Assembly (NCBI GenBank): GCA_963807305.1
Contig: CAWEBN010000005.1
Coordinates: forward strand, 558,001-622,000
DNA length: 64,000 bases
DNA from: JAOPZW01 sp963807305
GTDB taxonomy: Bacteria > Actinomycetota > Thermoleophilia > Solirubrobacterales > Solirubrobacteraceae
Direction: 5' to 3'
Below are positions 34,252-42,812 of this stretch, piece by piece. A program made the translations under genes and the position numbers. The notes beneath the pieces are model-generated. The model ran no database searches, was not told the DNA's origin, and saw only the letters and a list, made by a program, of their open reading frames with translations. How positions within the stretch are numbered: the first letter of the stretch is position 1; every line of letters begins with the position of its first letter.

Positions 34252-35357
34252 GCCCGCTGCGGGCGCTGGCCCGGGTCAACGTCGCCGCGATCGAGCGCAA
34301 TGTCGCCCGCCTGCGCGGAGAGCTGCGCCGGGGCACCGCGCTGTGCGCCGTGGTCAAGGCCGACGGCTACGGTCACGGGGCGGCGCCCGCAGCCCACGCC
34401 GCCCTGGCGGGAGGCGCCACGTGGCTGGCGGTGGCGACGGCCGACGAGGCCACGCAGCTGCGCGCGCATGGCGTCGACGGGCCGCTGCTCGTTCTCGGCG
34501 CGCTGAGTCCCGAGGAGCTCGACGCCGCGCTCGCGGCGCGCGCGGACGTCGTCGCGTGGCGCGAGGAGTTCGTCGCCGCGGTCGCCGCCCGCGGCGGGGG
34601 CCGGGTGCACGTCAAGCTCGACACCGGGATGGGGCGCCTGGGGACCCGCGACCCGCAGGAGGCCATGCGCGTGGCGGACGCGGCCGCCGCCGAGGCGGGC
34701 GTCGAGCTCGTGGGCGCGATGACGCATTTCGCCACGGCCGACGAGCTCGGCGACACCTTCTTCGGCGAGCAGCTCGAGCGCTTCGCGGCCTGGGCTCCGG
34801 CCCTGCGCCGGCGCCACCCGGGCCTGATCGTGCACGCCGCGAACTCCGCCGCGCTGCTGCGCGACGCCGACAGCCACTTCGACCTCGTCCGCCCGGGCGT
34901 CGCCATCTACGGCCTGGACCCGTTCCAGGAGGATGCCGCCGCGCGTGACCTCGAGCCCGCGCTGGAGCTCGTCAGCTACGTCGCCGAGGTCAAGCCCTGC
35001 GCGCCCGGCGAGAGCGCCGGCTACGGGCGGCGCTTCGTGGCGCGAGAGGAGACCGTGCTGGCCACCGTGCCGATCGGCTACGGCGACGGCATCAGCCGCG
35101 CGCTGACCGACAATGCCGACCTGCTCGTCCGCGGGCGGCGCTTCCCGCTCGTGGGCACCGTGTCGATGGACAACATCGCCCTCGACCTCGGCCCCGACGC
35201 AGGCGGCGTCGAGCGCGGCGACGCGGCGCTGCTCATCGGCGCGGGCCTGCCGGCCGAGGAGATGGCGCGGCGCCTGGGCACCATCAACTACGAGGTCACG
35301 TGCACGCTGACGGCACGGGTGCCGCGCCGGCACCACCGCGACGGGGTGGCGCTGTGA
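34248..35357 (+). CDS. alr: Alanine racemase
   Basis: 369 aa PLP enzyme producing D-alanine for peptidoglycan. The PLP-lysine motif is AVVKADGYGHGA near residue 39; the second catalytic residue (Tyr) is in the conserved ESAGYGRRF region. PIGYGDGISRAL and VGTVSMDNIALDLG are further landmarks. Start GTG 34248 overlaps the 45-aa gene. Confidence 0.95.
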   Translation: MSPLRALARVNVAAIERNVARLRGELRRGTALCAVVKADGYGHGAAPAAHAALAGGATWLAVATADEATQLRAHGVDGPLLVLGALSPEELDAALAARADVVAWREEFVAAVAARGGGRVHVKLDTGMGRLGTRDPQEAMRVADAAAAEAGVELVGAMTHFATADELGDTFFGEQLERFAAWAPALRRRHPGLIVHAANSAALLRDADSHFDLVRPGVAIYGLDPFQEDAAARDLEPALELVSYVAEVKPCAPGESAGYGRRFVAREETVLATVPIGYGDGISRALTDNADLLVRGRRFPLVGTVSMDNIALDLGPDAGGVERGDAALLIGAGLPAEEMARRLGTINYEVTCTLTARVPRRHHRDGVAL

Positions 35358-36745
35358 TCGAGACGCTGCGCGAGGCGCTGGCCGGCGAGCGCGCGTGGCT
35401 CGTGGGCGGTGCCCTGCGCGATCGGCTGCTGGGGCGCCCGACGCCCGACCTCGACGTCATCGTCGACGGCGACGTGCGCCGGGCCGCGCGCAGCCTGGGC
35501 CGCGGCGCAGGCGGCGCCTCGTTCGAGCTGTCCGACCAGTTCGGCGCCTGGCGCGTGGTCGCGCGCGACCGCAGCTGGCAGGTCGACATCACGCCGCTGC
35601 AGGGCGGCTCCCTGGAGGCCGACCTGGGCGCGCGCGACCTCACGGTCAACGCCATGGCCGAGCCGCTGTCCGGCGGCGAGCTCGTCGACCCCCACGGCGG
35701 CGCCCGCGACCTCGACCACAAGCGCCTGCGCATGGTCAGCGCCGAGGCGTTCGTCGCCGATCCCCTGCGCACGCTGCGCGTCGCGCGCCTGGCCACCGAG
35801 CTCGGCTTCGAGATCGACGCCGAGACCGCCGCCGCCGTCCGCACGCACGCGCCGGGTCTGGCCGGTACCGCCCAGGAGCGCGTCTTCACCGAGCTGCGCC
35901 GCATCGTCGGCGCCGACGCGGCGGTCCGCGGCCTCGCGCTCATGGACGAGCTCGACCTCGTGGCCGCCGTCCTGCCCGAGCTGGCGGCGCTGCGCGGAGT
36001 CGAGCAGAACCCCTACCACCACCTCGACGTGGAGGGCCACACGCTCGAGGTCCTGCAGGCCAGCATCGACCTCGAGCGCGATCCCGCGGCGGCGCTGGGC
36101 GACGAGTCCCTCGCCGGGCCGGTCCGCGCCCTGCTGGCCGAGCCGCTCGCCGACGAGCTCACCCGGGGCGGCGGCCTGCGCTTCGGCGCGCTGCTGCACG
36201 ACATCGCCAAGCCGCAGACCCGCACCGAGCTGCCGGGCGGTCGCATCGGCTTCCCCCATCACGACGAGCGGGGCGCGGAGATGGCGCGCGCCGCGCTGGC
36301 GCGCCTGCGCGCGAGCGAGCGGCTGCGCTCCCACGTGGCGGCCCTCACGCGCCATCACCTGCGCTTGGGCTTCCTGGTCCATCAGATGCCGCTCGACCGC
36401 CACGAGCTCTACCGCTACCTCGTCAGAACGGAGCCGGTCGAGGCCGACGTCACGCTTCTCAGCGTTGCCGACCGGCTGGCCACGCGCGGGCGCAAGGCCG
36501 ACGAGGCCATCGCCAAGCACCTCGAGCTCGCGCGCGTCGTGCTGGCCGAGGCGCTCGCGCGTCGTGCCGCCGGGACGCAGCCGCCGCTGGTGCGCGGCGA
36601 CGAGCTGGCCGCGGAGCTGGGCATTGCGCGCGGCCCGGAGCTGGGCGAGCTCATGTCGCAGATCGCGGAGGCGCGCTTCGCGGGCGAGGTCTCGACGCGC
36701 GAGCAGGCGGTGGCGTTCGCTAGGGCAATGCGGGGCGGGCGCTGA
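35354..36745 (+). CDS. CCA tRNA nucleotidyltransferase / poly(A) polymerase-type protein with HD domain
   Basis: 463 aa. The class II nucleotidyltransferase head has AWLVGGALRDRLLGRP and TPDLDVIVDGD (the catalytic DxD). A flexible loop follows (LGARDLTVNAMA), then the neck with DPLRTLRVARLATELGFEID. An HD phosphohydrolase domain carries GALLHDIAKPQTR and FPHHDERGAE. Members add CCA to tRNA 3' ends. GTG 35354 overlaps alr. The poly(A) polymerase branch cannot be fully excluded. Confidence 0.9.
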   Translation: MIETLREALAGERAWLVGGALRDRLLGRPTPDLDVIVDGDVRRAARSLGRGAGGASFELSDQFGAWRVVARDRSWQVDITPLQGGSLEADLGARDLTVNAMAEPLSGGELVDPHGGARDLDHKRLRMVSAEAFVADPLRTLRVARLATELGFEIDAETAAAVRTHAPGLAGTAQERVFTELRRIVGADAAVRGLALMDELDLVAAVLPELAALRGVEQNPYHHLDVEGHTLEVLQASIDLERDPAAALGDESLAGPVRALLAEPLADELTRGGGLRFGALLHDIAKPQTRTELPGGRIGFPHHDERGAEMARAALARLRASERLRSHVAALTRHHLRLGFLVHQMPLDRHELYRYLVRTEPVEADVTLLSVADRLATRGRKADEAIAKHLELARVVLAEALARRAAGTQPPLVRGDELAAELGIARGPELGELMSQIAEARFAGEVSTREQAVAFARAMRGGR

Positions 36746-37124
36746 CCCAGGCCAGCGCGTCGTCGCCGGAGCGAAACGAGGCCGCCCGCGCCACGCGCCC
36801 GTCGCGGAACTCCGCGACGCACACGATCACGGTGTCGACCACCTGGTCGCCGCGGTGGTCGAGGGCGGAGAGCCGCCCGGAGGCGACGACGCAGCCGTCG
36901 ACCTCGCGCAGGGCGTCGAGGACGACGGTGACGCTCTTCCAGGCGCTGCGCGAGGCATCGGCCCATGCGCGCACGCCGTCGTGGCCGCGGTAGGCCGCGG
37001 GATCGAGCAGCGCGGGGCGCCATTCGATCTCGGGGTCGAGGTGGTCGAGGATCTCCACGTCGCGCCCTGCGGCGTACAGCTCCCAGACGAGCTGGAAGAC
37101 CTCGCTGTTGGAACGTGTCCCCAC
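36720..37124 (-). CDS. SnoaL/NTF2-like protein (1 of 2)
   Basis: 134 aa cone-fold domain: FQLVWELYAAGRDVEILDHL followed by IEWRPALLDPAAYRGHDGVRAWAD. Such domains are enzymes (isomerases, cyclases) or binding proteins; the sequence gives no substrate. It follows its paralogue by 6 bp on the minus strand, and its end overlaps the end of the CCA gene by 26 bp. Confidence 0.8.
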   Translation of the reverse strand: MGTRSNSEVFQLVWELYAAGRDVEILDHLDPEIEWRPALLDPAAYRGHDGVRAWADASRSAWKSVTVVLDALREVDGCVVASGRLSALDHRGDQVVDTVIVCVAEFRDGRVARAASFRSGDDALAWVSARPALP

Positions 37125-37130
37125 GCCCGA

Positions 37131-37541
37131 CTATTCGGCCCGCGCATGCGGTTCTGCAGCCGCTGCGAGCGCCTCGGCGCGCGAGGAGTAGGACGTCACC
37201 CCCAGCAGCCGGCCCTCGGAGAACAGGGCCATCCACACGAGCGGCGCGTCGTAGATGCGCCTCCCGGAGTGGTCGAAGGCCGTGACGTGCCCGGTGACGA
37301 CGATCGTCTGGCCATCGACCTCGATGACCTCGTCGGAGGTCAGCGTGGCGCTCTTCCATGCCTTGCGGAACTCGACCATCCCCGCCCGCACGCCGTCGTG
37401 CCCGCGGTAGATCCGATCGCTGACGGACACGCGCAGCATGCAGTCCGGATCGATCAGATGGAGCGCGTCGTCGAGCCGTCCATGGCCGTACGCCTCCCAT
37501 AGGCGGCTGAACACCGCTCTACTGGACCTGGAACCCCCCAA
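37131..37541 (-). CDS. SnoaL/NTF2-like protein (2 of 2)
   Basis: 136 aa, paralogue of the downstream gene: FSRLWEAYGHGRLDDALHLI and IYRGHDGVRAGMVEFRKAWKS align with it. The start is TTG 37541, supported by TAGGAT 9 nt upstream; GTG 37514 is an alternative. Confidence 0.78.
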   Translation of the reverse strand: MGGSRSSRAVFSRLWEAYGHGRLDDALHLIDPDCMLRVSVSDRIYRGHDGVRAGMVEFRKAWKSATLTSDEVIEVDGQTIVVTGHVTAFDHSGRRIYDAPLVWMALFSEGRLLGVTSYSSRAEALAAAAEPHARAE

Positions 37542-37550
37542 GGTCCGTGC

Positions 37551-37556
37551 ATCCTA
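37551..37556 (-). promoter_or_regulatory. -10 box TAGGAT before NTF2-like pair
   Basis: The minus-strand hexamer TAGGAT contains the stop codon of the M28 gene and ends 9 nt before TTG 37541. Confidence 0.45.
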
Positions 37557-38765
37557 CTTCCGGTGCGTAGCGCTGTCACCCGCTCGGAAGGCCAGGTTCC
37601 GCACCACCTCGTGGCAGAGCGCGACGGCGTCCGCGGTGGTCGAGAAGTCGACGTTGTCGGGCACGTCGGTCGGCCAGTGGTAGTTGCTCGGCAGCTTGTA
37701 CTGGTTGATCGACCCCAGCATCACGGTCGGGTAACCCGCGCGCCGGGCGATCAGCGCATCGGTCGCGTTGCGAAAGCGCAGGCCGCGGCGCAGGTGCACG
37801 CCCGCCCGGGCCGCGCAGCGGCCGACGAGCTCCCTGAAGGGCGCCGGGTAGTCGTGCATGCGCAGCATCCCCTCGCCCTCGAGCATCACGAGCTCGGGCG
37901 AGCCGACGGTGTCCACGCAGATGACGTGCGTGCTGTCGGTGGGCAGCGAGGGGAAGTGGCGCCGGGCGAAGGCCTGCATCCCCTCCATGAACGACTCCTC
38001 GCTGCCGGTCGAGACCAGCAGCACGCGCACGCCGGCCACGGGCTCGTCGGCCAGGCGTCGCGCGAGCCCGGCCAGCGTGGCCACGCCGGTGAGGTTGTCG
38101 TTGGCGCCGGGCACCACGCCGCGCGCACCGATCTCGGCGAAGGCGGCCGCCGAGGCGAGCGCCAGCACGCCGCCGGCGATGCGCACGCGGCGCGCACCCG
38201 CGAGGGCCCCTGCCGCGACCAGCAGCGGGCCGCCGATGACCGGCCACATGAGCGCGGGCGTCGTGTCCGTGCGCTCGATGAGGCCGGGGAAGCGCCTGCC
38301 CACGAACGCGGCCGGGGCGGGGGAGAAGAGCACCGAGGTGTGAGCCGCGTCGTGGTGGGCGACGACGACGACGGTGCGCGGCGCCCGGCGATCGCCCGCC
38401 TCCGCGACGACGTTCCAGGTCGGGCGCGAGGGCAGCAGCCGGCGGCGGAACCACTGGCGCCCGCCGGTGATGTCGTCGGCGATGGCCGCGCAGGCGAAGG
38501 CGCCCGCGGCGAGGGCGGTCGCGCGGCGCCCGCTCAGGGCCGCCCCGCCCGCCAGGGCGCACAACAGCCCCATGGGCCACCAGTACGTCCCGTGGGCGCG
38601 CTCCTGCTCGACGCGCGCCTCGCAGCCGTGCTCGGCCAGGCGCTGGGCGATCCAGTGCGCGGCTCGGCGCTCGCCCTCGGAGGCCGAGCCCCGCTCGAAG
38701 GAGGCGAGATGGCGCACGACGCCCTCGAGCTCGGCGCGCAGGGCGGCGTCGGCGGTCGCGGCCAT
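37554..38765 (-). CDS. M28-family metallopeptidase with membrane segments
   Basis: 403 aa from ATG 38765. A helical N-terminal part contains two or three hydrophobic stretches (PMGLLCALAGGAALSG; ATALAAGAFACAAIA). The peptidase domain binds two zincs: VVVAHHDAAHTS, GANDNLTGVATLA, LLVSTGSEESFMEG and VICVDTVGSPEL. A further hydrophobic insertion (VIGGPLLVAAGALAGARRV) interrupts the domain. An aminopeptidase-type activity facing the outside or the membrane is likely. The divergent HIT gene is 29 bp away. Confidence 0.86.
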   Translation of the reverse strand: MAATADAALRAELEGVVRHLASFERGSASEGERRAAHWIAQRLAEHGCEARVEQERAHGTYWWPMGLLCALAGGAALSGRRATALAAGAFACAAIADDITGGRQWFRRRLLPSRPTWNVVAEAGDRRAPRTVVVVAHHDAAHTSVLFSPAPAAFVGRRFPGLIERTDTTPALMWPVIGGPLLVAAGALAGARRVRIAGGVLALASAAAFAEIGARGVVPGANDNLTGVATLAGLARRLADEPVAGVRVLLVSTGSEESFMEGMQAFARRHFPSLPTDSTHVICVDTVGSPELVMLEGEGMLRMHDYPAPFRELVGRCAARAGVHLRRGLRFRNATDALIARRAGYPTVMLGSINQYKLPSNYHWPTDVPDNVDFSTTADAVALCHEVVRNLAFRAGDSATHRK

Positions 38766-38774
38766 CGGCGGGCC

Positions 38775-38786
38775 ACGATATAGGCT
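38775..38786. promoter_or_regulatory. Abutting divergent -10 boxes, M28 peptidase / HIT protein
   Basis: On the + strand TAGGCT (38781-38786) ends 8 nt before ATG 38795. On the - strand TATCGT (complement of 38775-38780) ends 9 nt before ATG 38765. The two hexamers touch with no base between. Confidence 0.6.
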
Positions 38787-38794
38787 CACCGGCC

Positions 38795-39211
38795 ATGTCC
38801 GAACGCGATCCAGACTGTCTGTTCTGCAAGATCGTCGCCGGCGAGCTGCCCGCGACGGTCGTGGCCGAGGACGAGCGCACCGTGTCGTTCATGGACATCA
38901 ACCCGGCCACCAGAGGACACGCGCTCGTCGTCCCGCGCGAGCACGCGACAGACCTGCTCGGCATCGGCGCGGAGGACCTGTCGGCGTGCGCCGCGGCGGC
39001 CAAGCGCCTCGCCGCGCGCGCCAAGGACGCCCTCGGCGCCGACGGCGTCAACCTCCTGAACTCCTGCGGGTCGGCGGCGTGGCAGACCGTCTTCCACTTC
39101 CACGTCCACGTGATCCCGCGCTACCGCGACGACCCGCTGCGCCTGCCGTGGGTGCCCGGCCCGGGCGACGCCGACGAGATCGCCGCCGCGGGCGCGGCGC
39201 TGCGCGCGTGA
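38795..39211 (+). CDS. HIT-family nucleotide hydrolase
   Basis: 138 aa. LFCKIVAGELPA at the N-terminus, DINPATRGHALVVPREH, and the catalytic histidine triad FHFHVHVIPRY. It is of the Hint type that hydrolyses adenosine phosphoramidates. The stop overlaps the next gene (TGATG). Confidence 0.94.
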   Translation: MSERDPDCLFCKIVAGELPATVVAEDERTVSFMDINPATRGHALVVPREHATDLLGIGAEDLSACAAAAKRLAARAKDALGADGVNLLNSCGSAAWQTVFHFHVHVIPRYRDDPLRLPWVPGPGDADEIAAAGAALRA

Positions 39212-39987
39212 TGGCGCAGCCGGTGCGCCTGGAGCGCGACGGGCCGCTTGCGGTCCTGACCTTCGACGCGCCGCCGCTGAACCTCTTCGACGCGGCGATG
39301 ATCGCCGCGCTGCAGGCCGCCGTGGCCGACATCGCGGCCGATCAGCCGCGCGGTCTGCTCGTGCGCGCCGAGGGGCGCGTGGTCAGCGGGGGCGTCGACG
39401 TGCACCTCTTCGATGGCCTCAGCCCGCAGGACGCGGCCGAGCTGTGGACCGAGCTGCTCGAGATGATCCACACCGTCGAGGAGCTGGCGCTGCCGACCGT
39501 GTTCGCCGCGCACGCCCTGTGCCTCACGGCGGCCTTCGAGCTCTCGCTGGCGTGCGACCTGCTGGTGGCGGCCGAGTCGGCGCGCTTCGGGCTGGTGGAG
39601 ACCGTCGTCGGCCTCACGCCGGCCATGGGCGGCACCCAGCGGCTGGCCGAGCGCGCCGGTCCCGCGCGCGCCCGCGAGCTGGTCATGACCGGCGCGCTCT
39701 ACGACGCCGCGACGCTCGAGCGCTGGAACGTCGTCAACCGCGTCCTGCCCGACGACGGCTTCGACGAGGCCGCGCGAGGCTTCGCGCGCGCGCTCGCCGA
39801 GGGCCCGACGCGAGCCCACGCGGCCACCAAGGCGATCGTCCGCGCACAGGTCGAAAGCGGCGTGCGGAGGGCCGACGCGCGGGTGCCCGAGCTGGCGGGC
39901 GGCCTCTTCGCCACCGACGACCTCAAAGGCGCCGTGCGGTCGTTCCTCGAGCAGGGCCCGGGGCACGCCACCTACGAGGGCCGCTGA
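39211..39987 (+). CDS. Crotonase-fold protein (enoyl-CoA hydratase/isomerase family), altered oxyanion region
   Basis: 258 aa. The CoA-binding N-terminal half has VVSGGVDVHLFDG in place of the usual FSAGADL. The helix normally reading GxALGGG is here AHALCLTAAFELSLACDLLVA, so the glycines are gone. GLTPAMGGTQRL further on is normal for the family. Substrate unknown. It is co-transcribed with the HIT gene. Loss of the glycines may change or abolish hydratase activity; I cannot tell which. Confidence 0.8.
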   Translation: MAQPVRLERDGPLAVLTFDAPPLNLFDAAMIAALQAAVADIAADQPRGLLVRAEGRVVSGGVDVHLFDGLSPQDAAELWTELLEMIHTVEELALPTVFAAHALCLTAAFELSLACDLLVAAESARFGLVETVVGLTPAMGGTQRLAERAGPARARELVMTGALYDAATLERWNVVNRVLPDDGFDEAARGFARALAEGPTRAHAATKAIVRAQVESGVRRADARVPELAGGLFATDDLKGAVRSFLEQGPGHATYEGR

Positions 39988-40040
39988 GAGGGCTGTTGCA
40001 CTGGGGCCCTTCGGCGGCGCGAGCCGTCATGATCCCCGGC

Positions 40041-40640
40041 ATGCGGGTCTCGCGGGCATCGCGCCGTGCACGCCGCAGCCTTCTCGCGGGCTGCGCCGCC
40101 GCGTTGGCGCTGTCCGCGTCGGCGCCGGCGGCCGGCACGCCCTCGCCCGTGGTGGTCAAGGACCCCAAGGACGCCGTAACCGGGGCCCCCGACCTGACGC
40201 GCGCCCAGATCGGGCTGGCCTCAGACCGCCGGGTGCGCTTCGCGCTGACCCTCGCCGCCCCATGGCAGCCGAAGGACATGATCGCCGCCGAGGGCCCGCC
40301 CGGCTCGCTGTGCGTGCGGCTGTGGACGGTGACCAAGCCCGGCACGACGGCGCCGGACTATCTCGTGTGCGCCACCACCCGCACCGACGGCGAGACCATG
40401 CGCGGCACCGTCTTCAAGACGCAACCCGGGGAGCAGCTGGTCAAGGTCGGGCTCGCCATCGTCGGGCGCACGAGCGACCGCACGATGACCCTGCGCTTCT
40501 CGCAGACGGTGATCGGGCGCCCCAAGACGATCGACTTCATCGCGGAGGCGACCAAGCCCGGCTGCACGCGTGTCTCGTGTGTCGACACGGCGCCCGAGGC
40601 TCCGAAGACAGCCACCTTCAAGCTCCGAGGGAGCTCCTAG
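40041..40640 (+). CDS. Secreted protein of unknown function
   Basis: 199 aa. A signal peptide MRVSRASRRARRSLLAGCAA with a cleavage region near SASAPAAGTP is followed by a soluble beta-rich domain with two Cys pairs. An ATG 12 bp upstream (40029) is also in frame. No recognised family. Confidence 0.62.
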   Translation: MRVSRASRRARRSLLAGCAAALALSASAPAAGTPSPVVVKDPKDAVTGAPDLTRAQIGLASDRRVRFALTLAAPWQPKDMIAAEGPPGSLCVRLWTVTKPGTTAPDYLVCATTRTDGETMRGTVFKTQPGEQLVKVGLAIVGRTSDRTMTLRFSQTVIGRPKTIDFIAEATKPGCTRVSCVDTAPEAPKTATFKLRGSS

Positions 40641-40683
40641 GCAGGCCCGTAAGGGCGAAACCTCCGCCTCGCGAGCGTGTTGC

Positions 40684-41409
40684 ATGCCCCCGATGTCACG
40701 ACTACCCCTCGTCGCAGTCGCCGGCGCCGCCTGCGCGGCGCTCGCGCTACCCGCATTCGCCTCTGCTGAGATCATCGAGGTCGGCAAGATCGACCCCGCC
40801 CCGGTTCCGAGCTGCCCGACGCGCCCGTGCCTGGCCGTCAGCCGTACCACCGGCTACCAGGCCAAGATCGGCCCAACCCGGGGCGTCATGACGATCCCCA
40901 AGGACGGGAGCATCGTCGCCTGGACGATCGCGCTCGGAAAGCCGGGCAAGAAGCAGACGGCCTTCTTCAACGACAAGCTGGGCGGCGAGTCGCAGGCGCA
41001 GCTGACGATCCTCAACCCGCGCCGCAAGCTGCGCTCGCGGGCGGTCGGCCAGGGCGACCCCCAGAAGCTCACGCCGTTCTTCGGCAGCACCGTGCAGTTC
41101 CCGCTGGCGAAGTCGATCCCGGTCAAGAAGGGCTGGATCGTCGCCCTGACCGTGCCCACCTGGGCGCCTGCGCTGGCCGTCGGCCTCGGAGCCGACACCT
41201 CCTGGCGCGCCAGCCGCGGCAAGGGCACGTGCGAGGACACCTCGACCAACACGGTGCAGACGCAGGCCAATCAGCTGGCCCAGTACTACTGCCTCTACAA
41301 GACCGCGCGCCTGGCCTACTCGGCCACGCTTGTCACCTCGCCAACCCCGACTGCGGCGGCCACGCCGCCCGCGACAACGCCGCCCGCGACAACGCCGCCC
41401 CCCGCGTAA
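40684..41409 (+). CDS. Secreted protein with Thr/Pro tail
   Basis: 241 aa. A signal peptide (LPLVAVAGAACAALALPAFASA) is followed by a beta-rich domain and a C-terminal PTPTAAATPPATTPP tail. Cysteines in VPSCPTRPCLAV, GTCEDTSTN and YYCLYK could form disulfides. No family recognised. A neighbour of another secreted unknown; both are on the + strand with a 43-bp gap. Confidence 0.62.
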   Translation: MPPMSRLPLVAVAGAACAALALPAFASAEIIEVGKIDPAPVPSCPTRPCLAVSRTTGYQAKIGPTRGVMTIPKDGSIVAWTIALGKPGKKQTAFFNDKLGGESQAQLTILNPRRKLRSRAVGQGDPQKLTPFFGSTVQFPLAKSIPVKKGWIVALTVPTWAPALAVGLGADTSWRASRGKGTCEDTSTNTVQTQANQLAQYYCLYKTARLAYSATLVTSPTPTAAATPPATTPPATTPPPA

Positions 41410-41412
41410 AAC

Positions 41413-42048
41413 CTAGGGGGCGAGGCGCTCCACGCGCCAGCCGTCGCCAGCGCGCTCATAGCGCAGGCGATCGTGCAGGCGCCCCGAGCGCCCCTGCCAC
41501 AGCTCGATGCGCTCGGGGCGCACCAGAAAGCCGCCCCAGTGCGGGGGGCGGAGAGCCTCGGCGTCCGCGAAGCGCTGCTCGACGGCCGCGACGGCCCGCT
41601 CGAGTTCTTCGCGCGAGGAGATGACCTCGCTCTGTGGCGACGCCCACGCGCTGATCTGCGCGGCGCGCGGGCGCGCGGCGAAGTAGGCGTCGCTCTCGGC
41701 CTCGGGCAGGCGCTCGGCGAGCCCCTCGACGCGCACCGAGCGGTGGACCTGCAGCCAGCCGAAGGTCAGCGCGACCTGGGGATGCGCCTCCAGCTCGCGC
41801 GCCTTGGCCGATCGGTAGTTGGTGAAGAAGCAGAACCCGCGCTCGTCGAGTCCACGCAGGAGCACATAGCGCGCCCTCGGGCGGCCGCCGGCGTCGACGG
41901 TTGCGAGGGTCATCGCCTCGGGCTCGTAGATCCCGGCCTCGCGTGCGGCGACGAGCCAGACGCGAACCTGCTCGATCGGGTCCGGCCCGAGGTCGGGGCG
42001 CGCGAGGTGCAGGCCCTCGTAGTCGACCCGCTCCCCGCCGAGCCCCAC
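41413..42048 (-). CDS. pdxH: Pyridoxamine 5'-phosphate oxidase
   Basis: 211 aa FMN enzyme that makes pyridoxal phosphate. Landmarks: EPEAMTLATVDAGGRPRARYVLLRG, FFTNYRSAKARELEAHP and the C-terminal RPERIELWQGRSGRLHDRLRYER, which forms the PLP site. GTG 42048 shares one base with the stop of the upstream lipoprotein gene. Confidence 0.94.
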   Translation of the reverse strand: MGLGGERVDYEGLHLARPDLGPDPIEQVRVWLVAAREAGIYEPEAMTLATVDAGGRPRARYVLLRGLDERGFCFFTNYRSAKARELEAHPQVALTFGWLQVHRSVRVEGLAERLPEAESDAYFAARPRAAQISAWASPQSEVISSREELERAVAAVEQRFADAEALRPPHWGGFLVRPERIELWQGRSGRLHDRLRYERAGDGWRVERLAP

Positions 42049-42491
42049 TAACAGGCGCCCGGGTTGTCCTTGCAGAACTGGCTGAACTCGCCGGGGGAGA
42101 CGCCGCCGGTCCCGCCGCTGCCGCTCCCGGTGGTGGTCCCGCCGGAGGGGGTGCCGCCGGACTGCGTGCCGCCGGTCGTGCCCGTCGACGTCCCGCCGGT
42201 GCCGCTGGCCGCAGGCGCCTGGGGCTGGGCCTGCGTCGTGGTCGCGCTGGGCGACGACGGGCTCTGGGTCTGGGTCTGGCCGGTCGACGTCGTGTCGGTC
42301 TGGCCGGTGGACGTGGTGTCGGCGGCCGTGCTCGACGTGCCGGTGGACGTCTGCGCGAGCGCCTCGGCGCCCGGTGGAGCGGTGAGGTTGGGCAGCGACG
42401 CCGGGACGACGTCATGAGAGGAGCTGTCGCTGCCGCAGGCGCCGAGACCCAGGCAGGCGAGTGCGAGAAGGACGACGACGTACTTACTCAT
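42048..42491 (-). CDS. Lipoprotein, low-complexity Ser/Thr/Gly-rich
   Basis: 147 aa. The lipoprotein signal is MSKYVVVLLALACLGLGACG with the lipobox LGAC. The middle is low complexity (TSTGQ and GTGG runs). A short C-terminus with two cysteines ends the protein (CKDNPGAC). Anchored outside the membrane; function unknown. Confidence 0.75.
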   Translation of the reverse strand: MSKYVVVLLALACLGLGACGSDSSSHDVVPASLPNLTAPPGAEALAQTSTGTSSTAADTTSTGQTDTTSTGQTQTQSPSSPSATTTQAQPQAPAASGTGGTSTGTTGGTQSGGTPSGGTTTGSGSGGTGGVSPGEFSQFCKDNPGAC

Positions 42492-42499
42492 GTGAAGAG

Positions 42500-42505
42500 A
42501 GGGTA
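42500..42505 (-). promoter_or_regulatory. -10 box TACCCT before lipoprotein gene
   Basis: The minus-strand hexamer TACCCT ends 8 nt before ATG 42491. Confidence 0.5.
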
Positions 42506-42513
42506 GAGGCGTT

Positions 42514-42783
42514 CTAGGACGCGAGCGGCGCCATGCGCCGCCCGCAGGTGGGGCAGTCGTTGAGATCGCGCTGCGCGAGCTGGTCGCACCAGGTGCAGAA
42601 GCGCAGGTTCTCGACGGCCCACGGCAGGCGCGACTCGGTGGGCGGCAGCGGCAGGACGATGCCCGCCACCTCGAGCTCCTCGCCGGTGTCGCGATCGGTG
42701 TAGACCTTCCCGGGTTCGGCCTCGATCACGATCTCGCGGCCCGTGGACGGGGTGCGCAGGCGGTACCTCGGGCGGCCGGGCAT
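42514..42783 (-). CDS. Small zinc-ribbon protein, 89 aa
   Basis: Begins MPGRPRYRLRTPSTGREIVI and ends with a zinc ribbon (CTWCDQLAQRDLNDCPTCGRR). ATG 42783 has TAGGCT 7 nt upstream on its strand, which rejects longer upstream readings. Function unknown. Confidence 0.72.
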   Translation of the reverse strand: MPGRPRYRLRTPSTGREIVIEAEPGKVYTDRDTGEELEVAGIVLPLPPTESRLPWAVENLRFCTWCDQLAQRDLNDCPTCGRRMAPLAS

Positions 42784-42790
42784 GCGCGGC

Positions 42791-42803
42791 AGCCTACTAA
42801 GGT
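42791..42803. promoter_or_regulatory. Near-abutting divergent -10 boxes, zinc-ribbon / glycosyltransferase
   Basis: On the - strand TAGGCT (complement of 42791-42796) ends 7 nt before ATG 42783. On the + strand TAAGGT (42798-42803) ends 9 nt before ATG 42813. One base separates the hexamers. Confidence 0.58.
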
Positions 42804-42812
42804 CCCCAGCCG

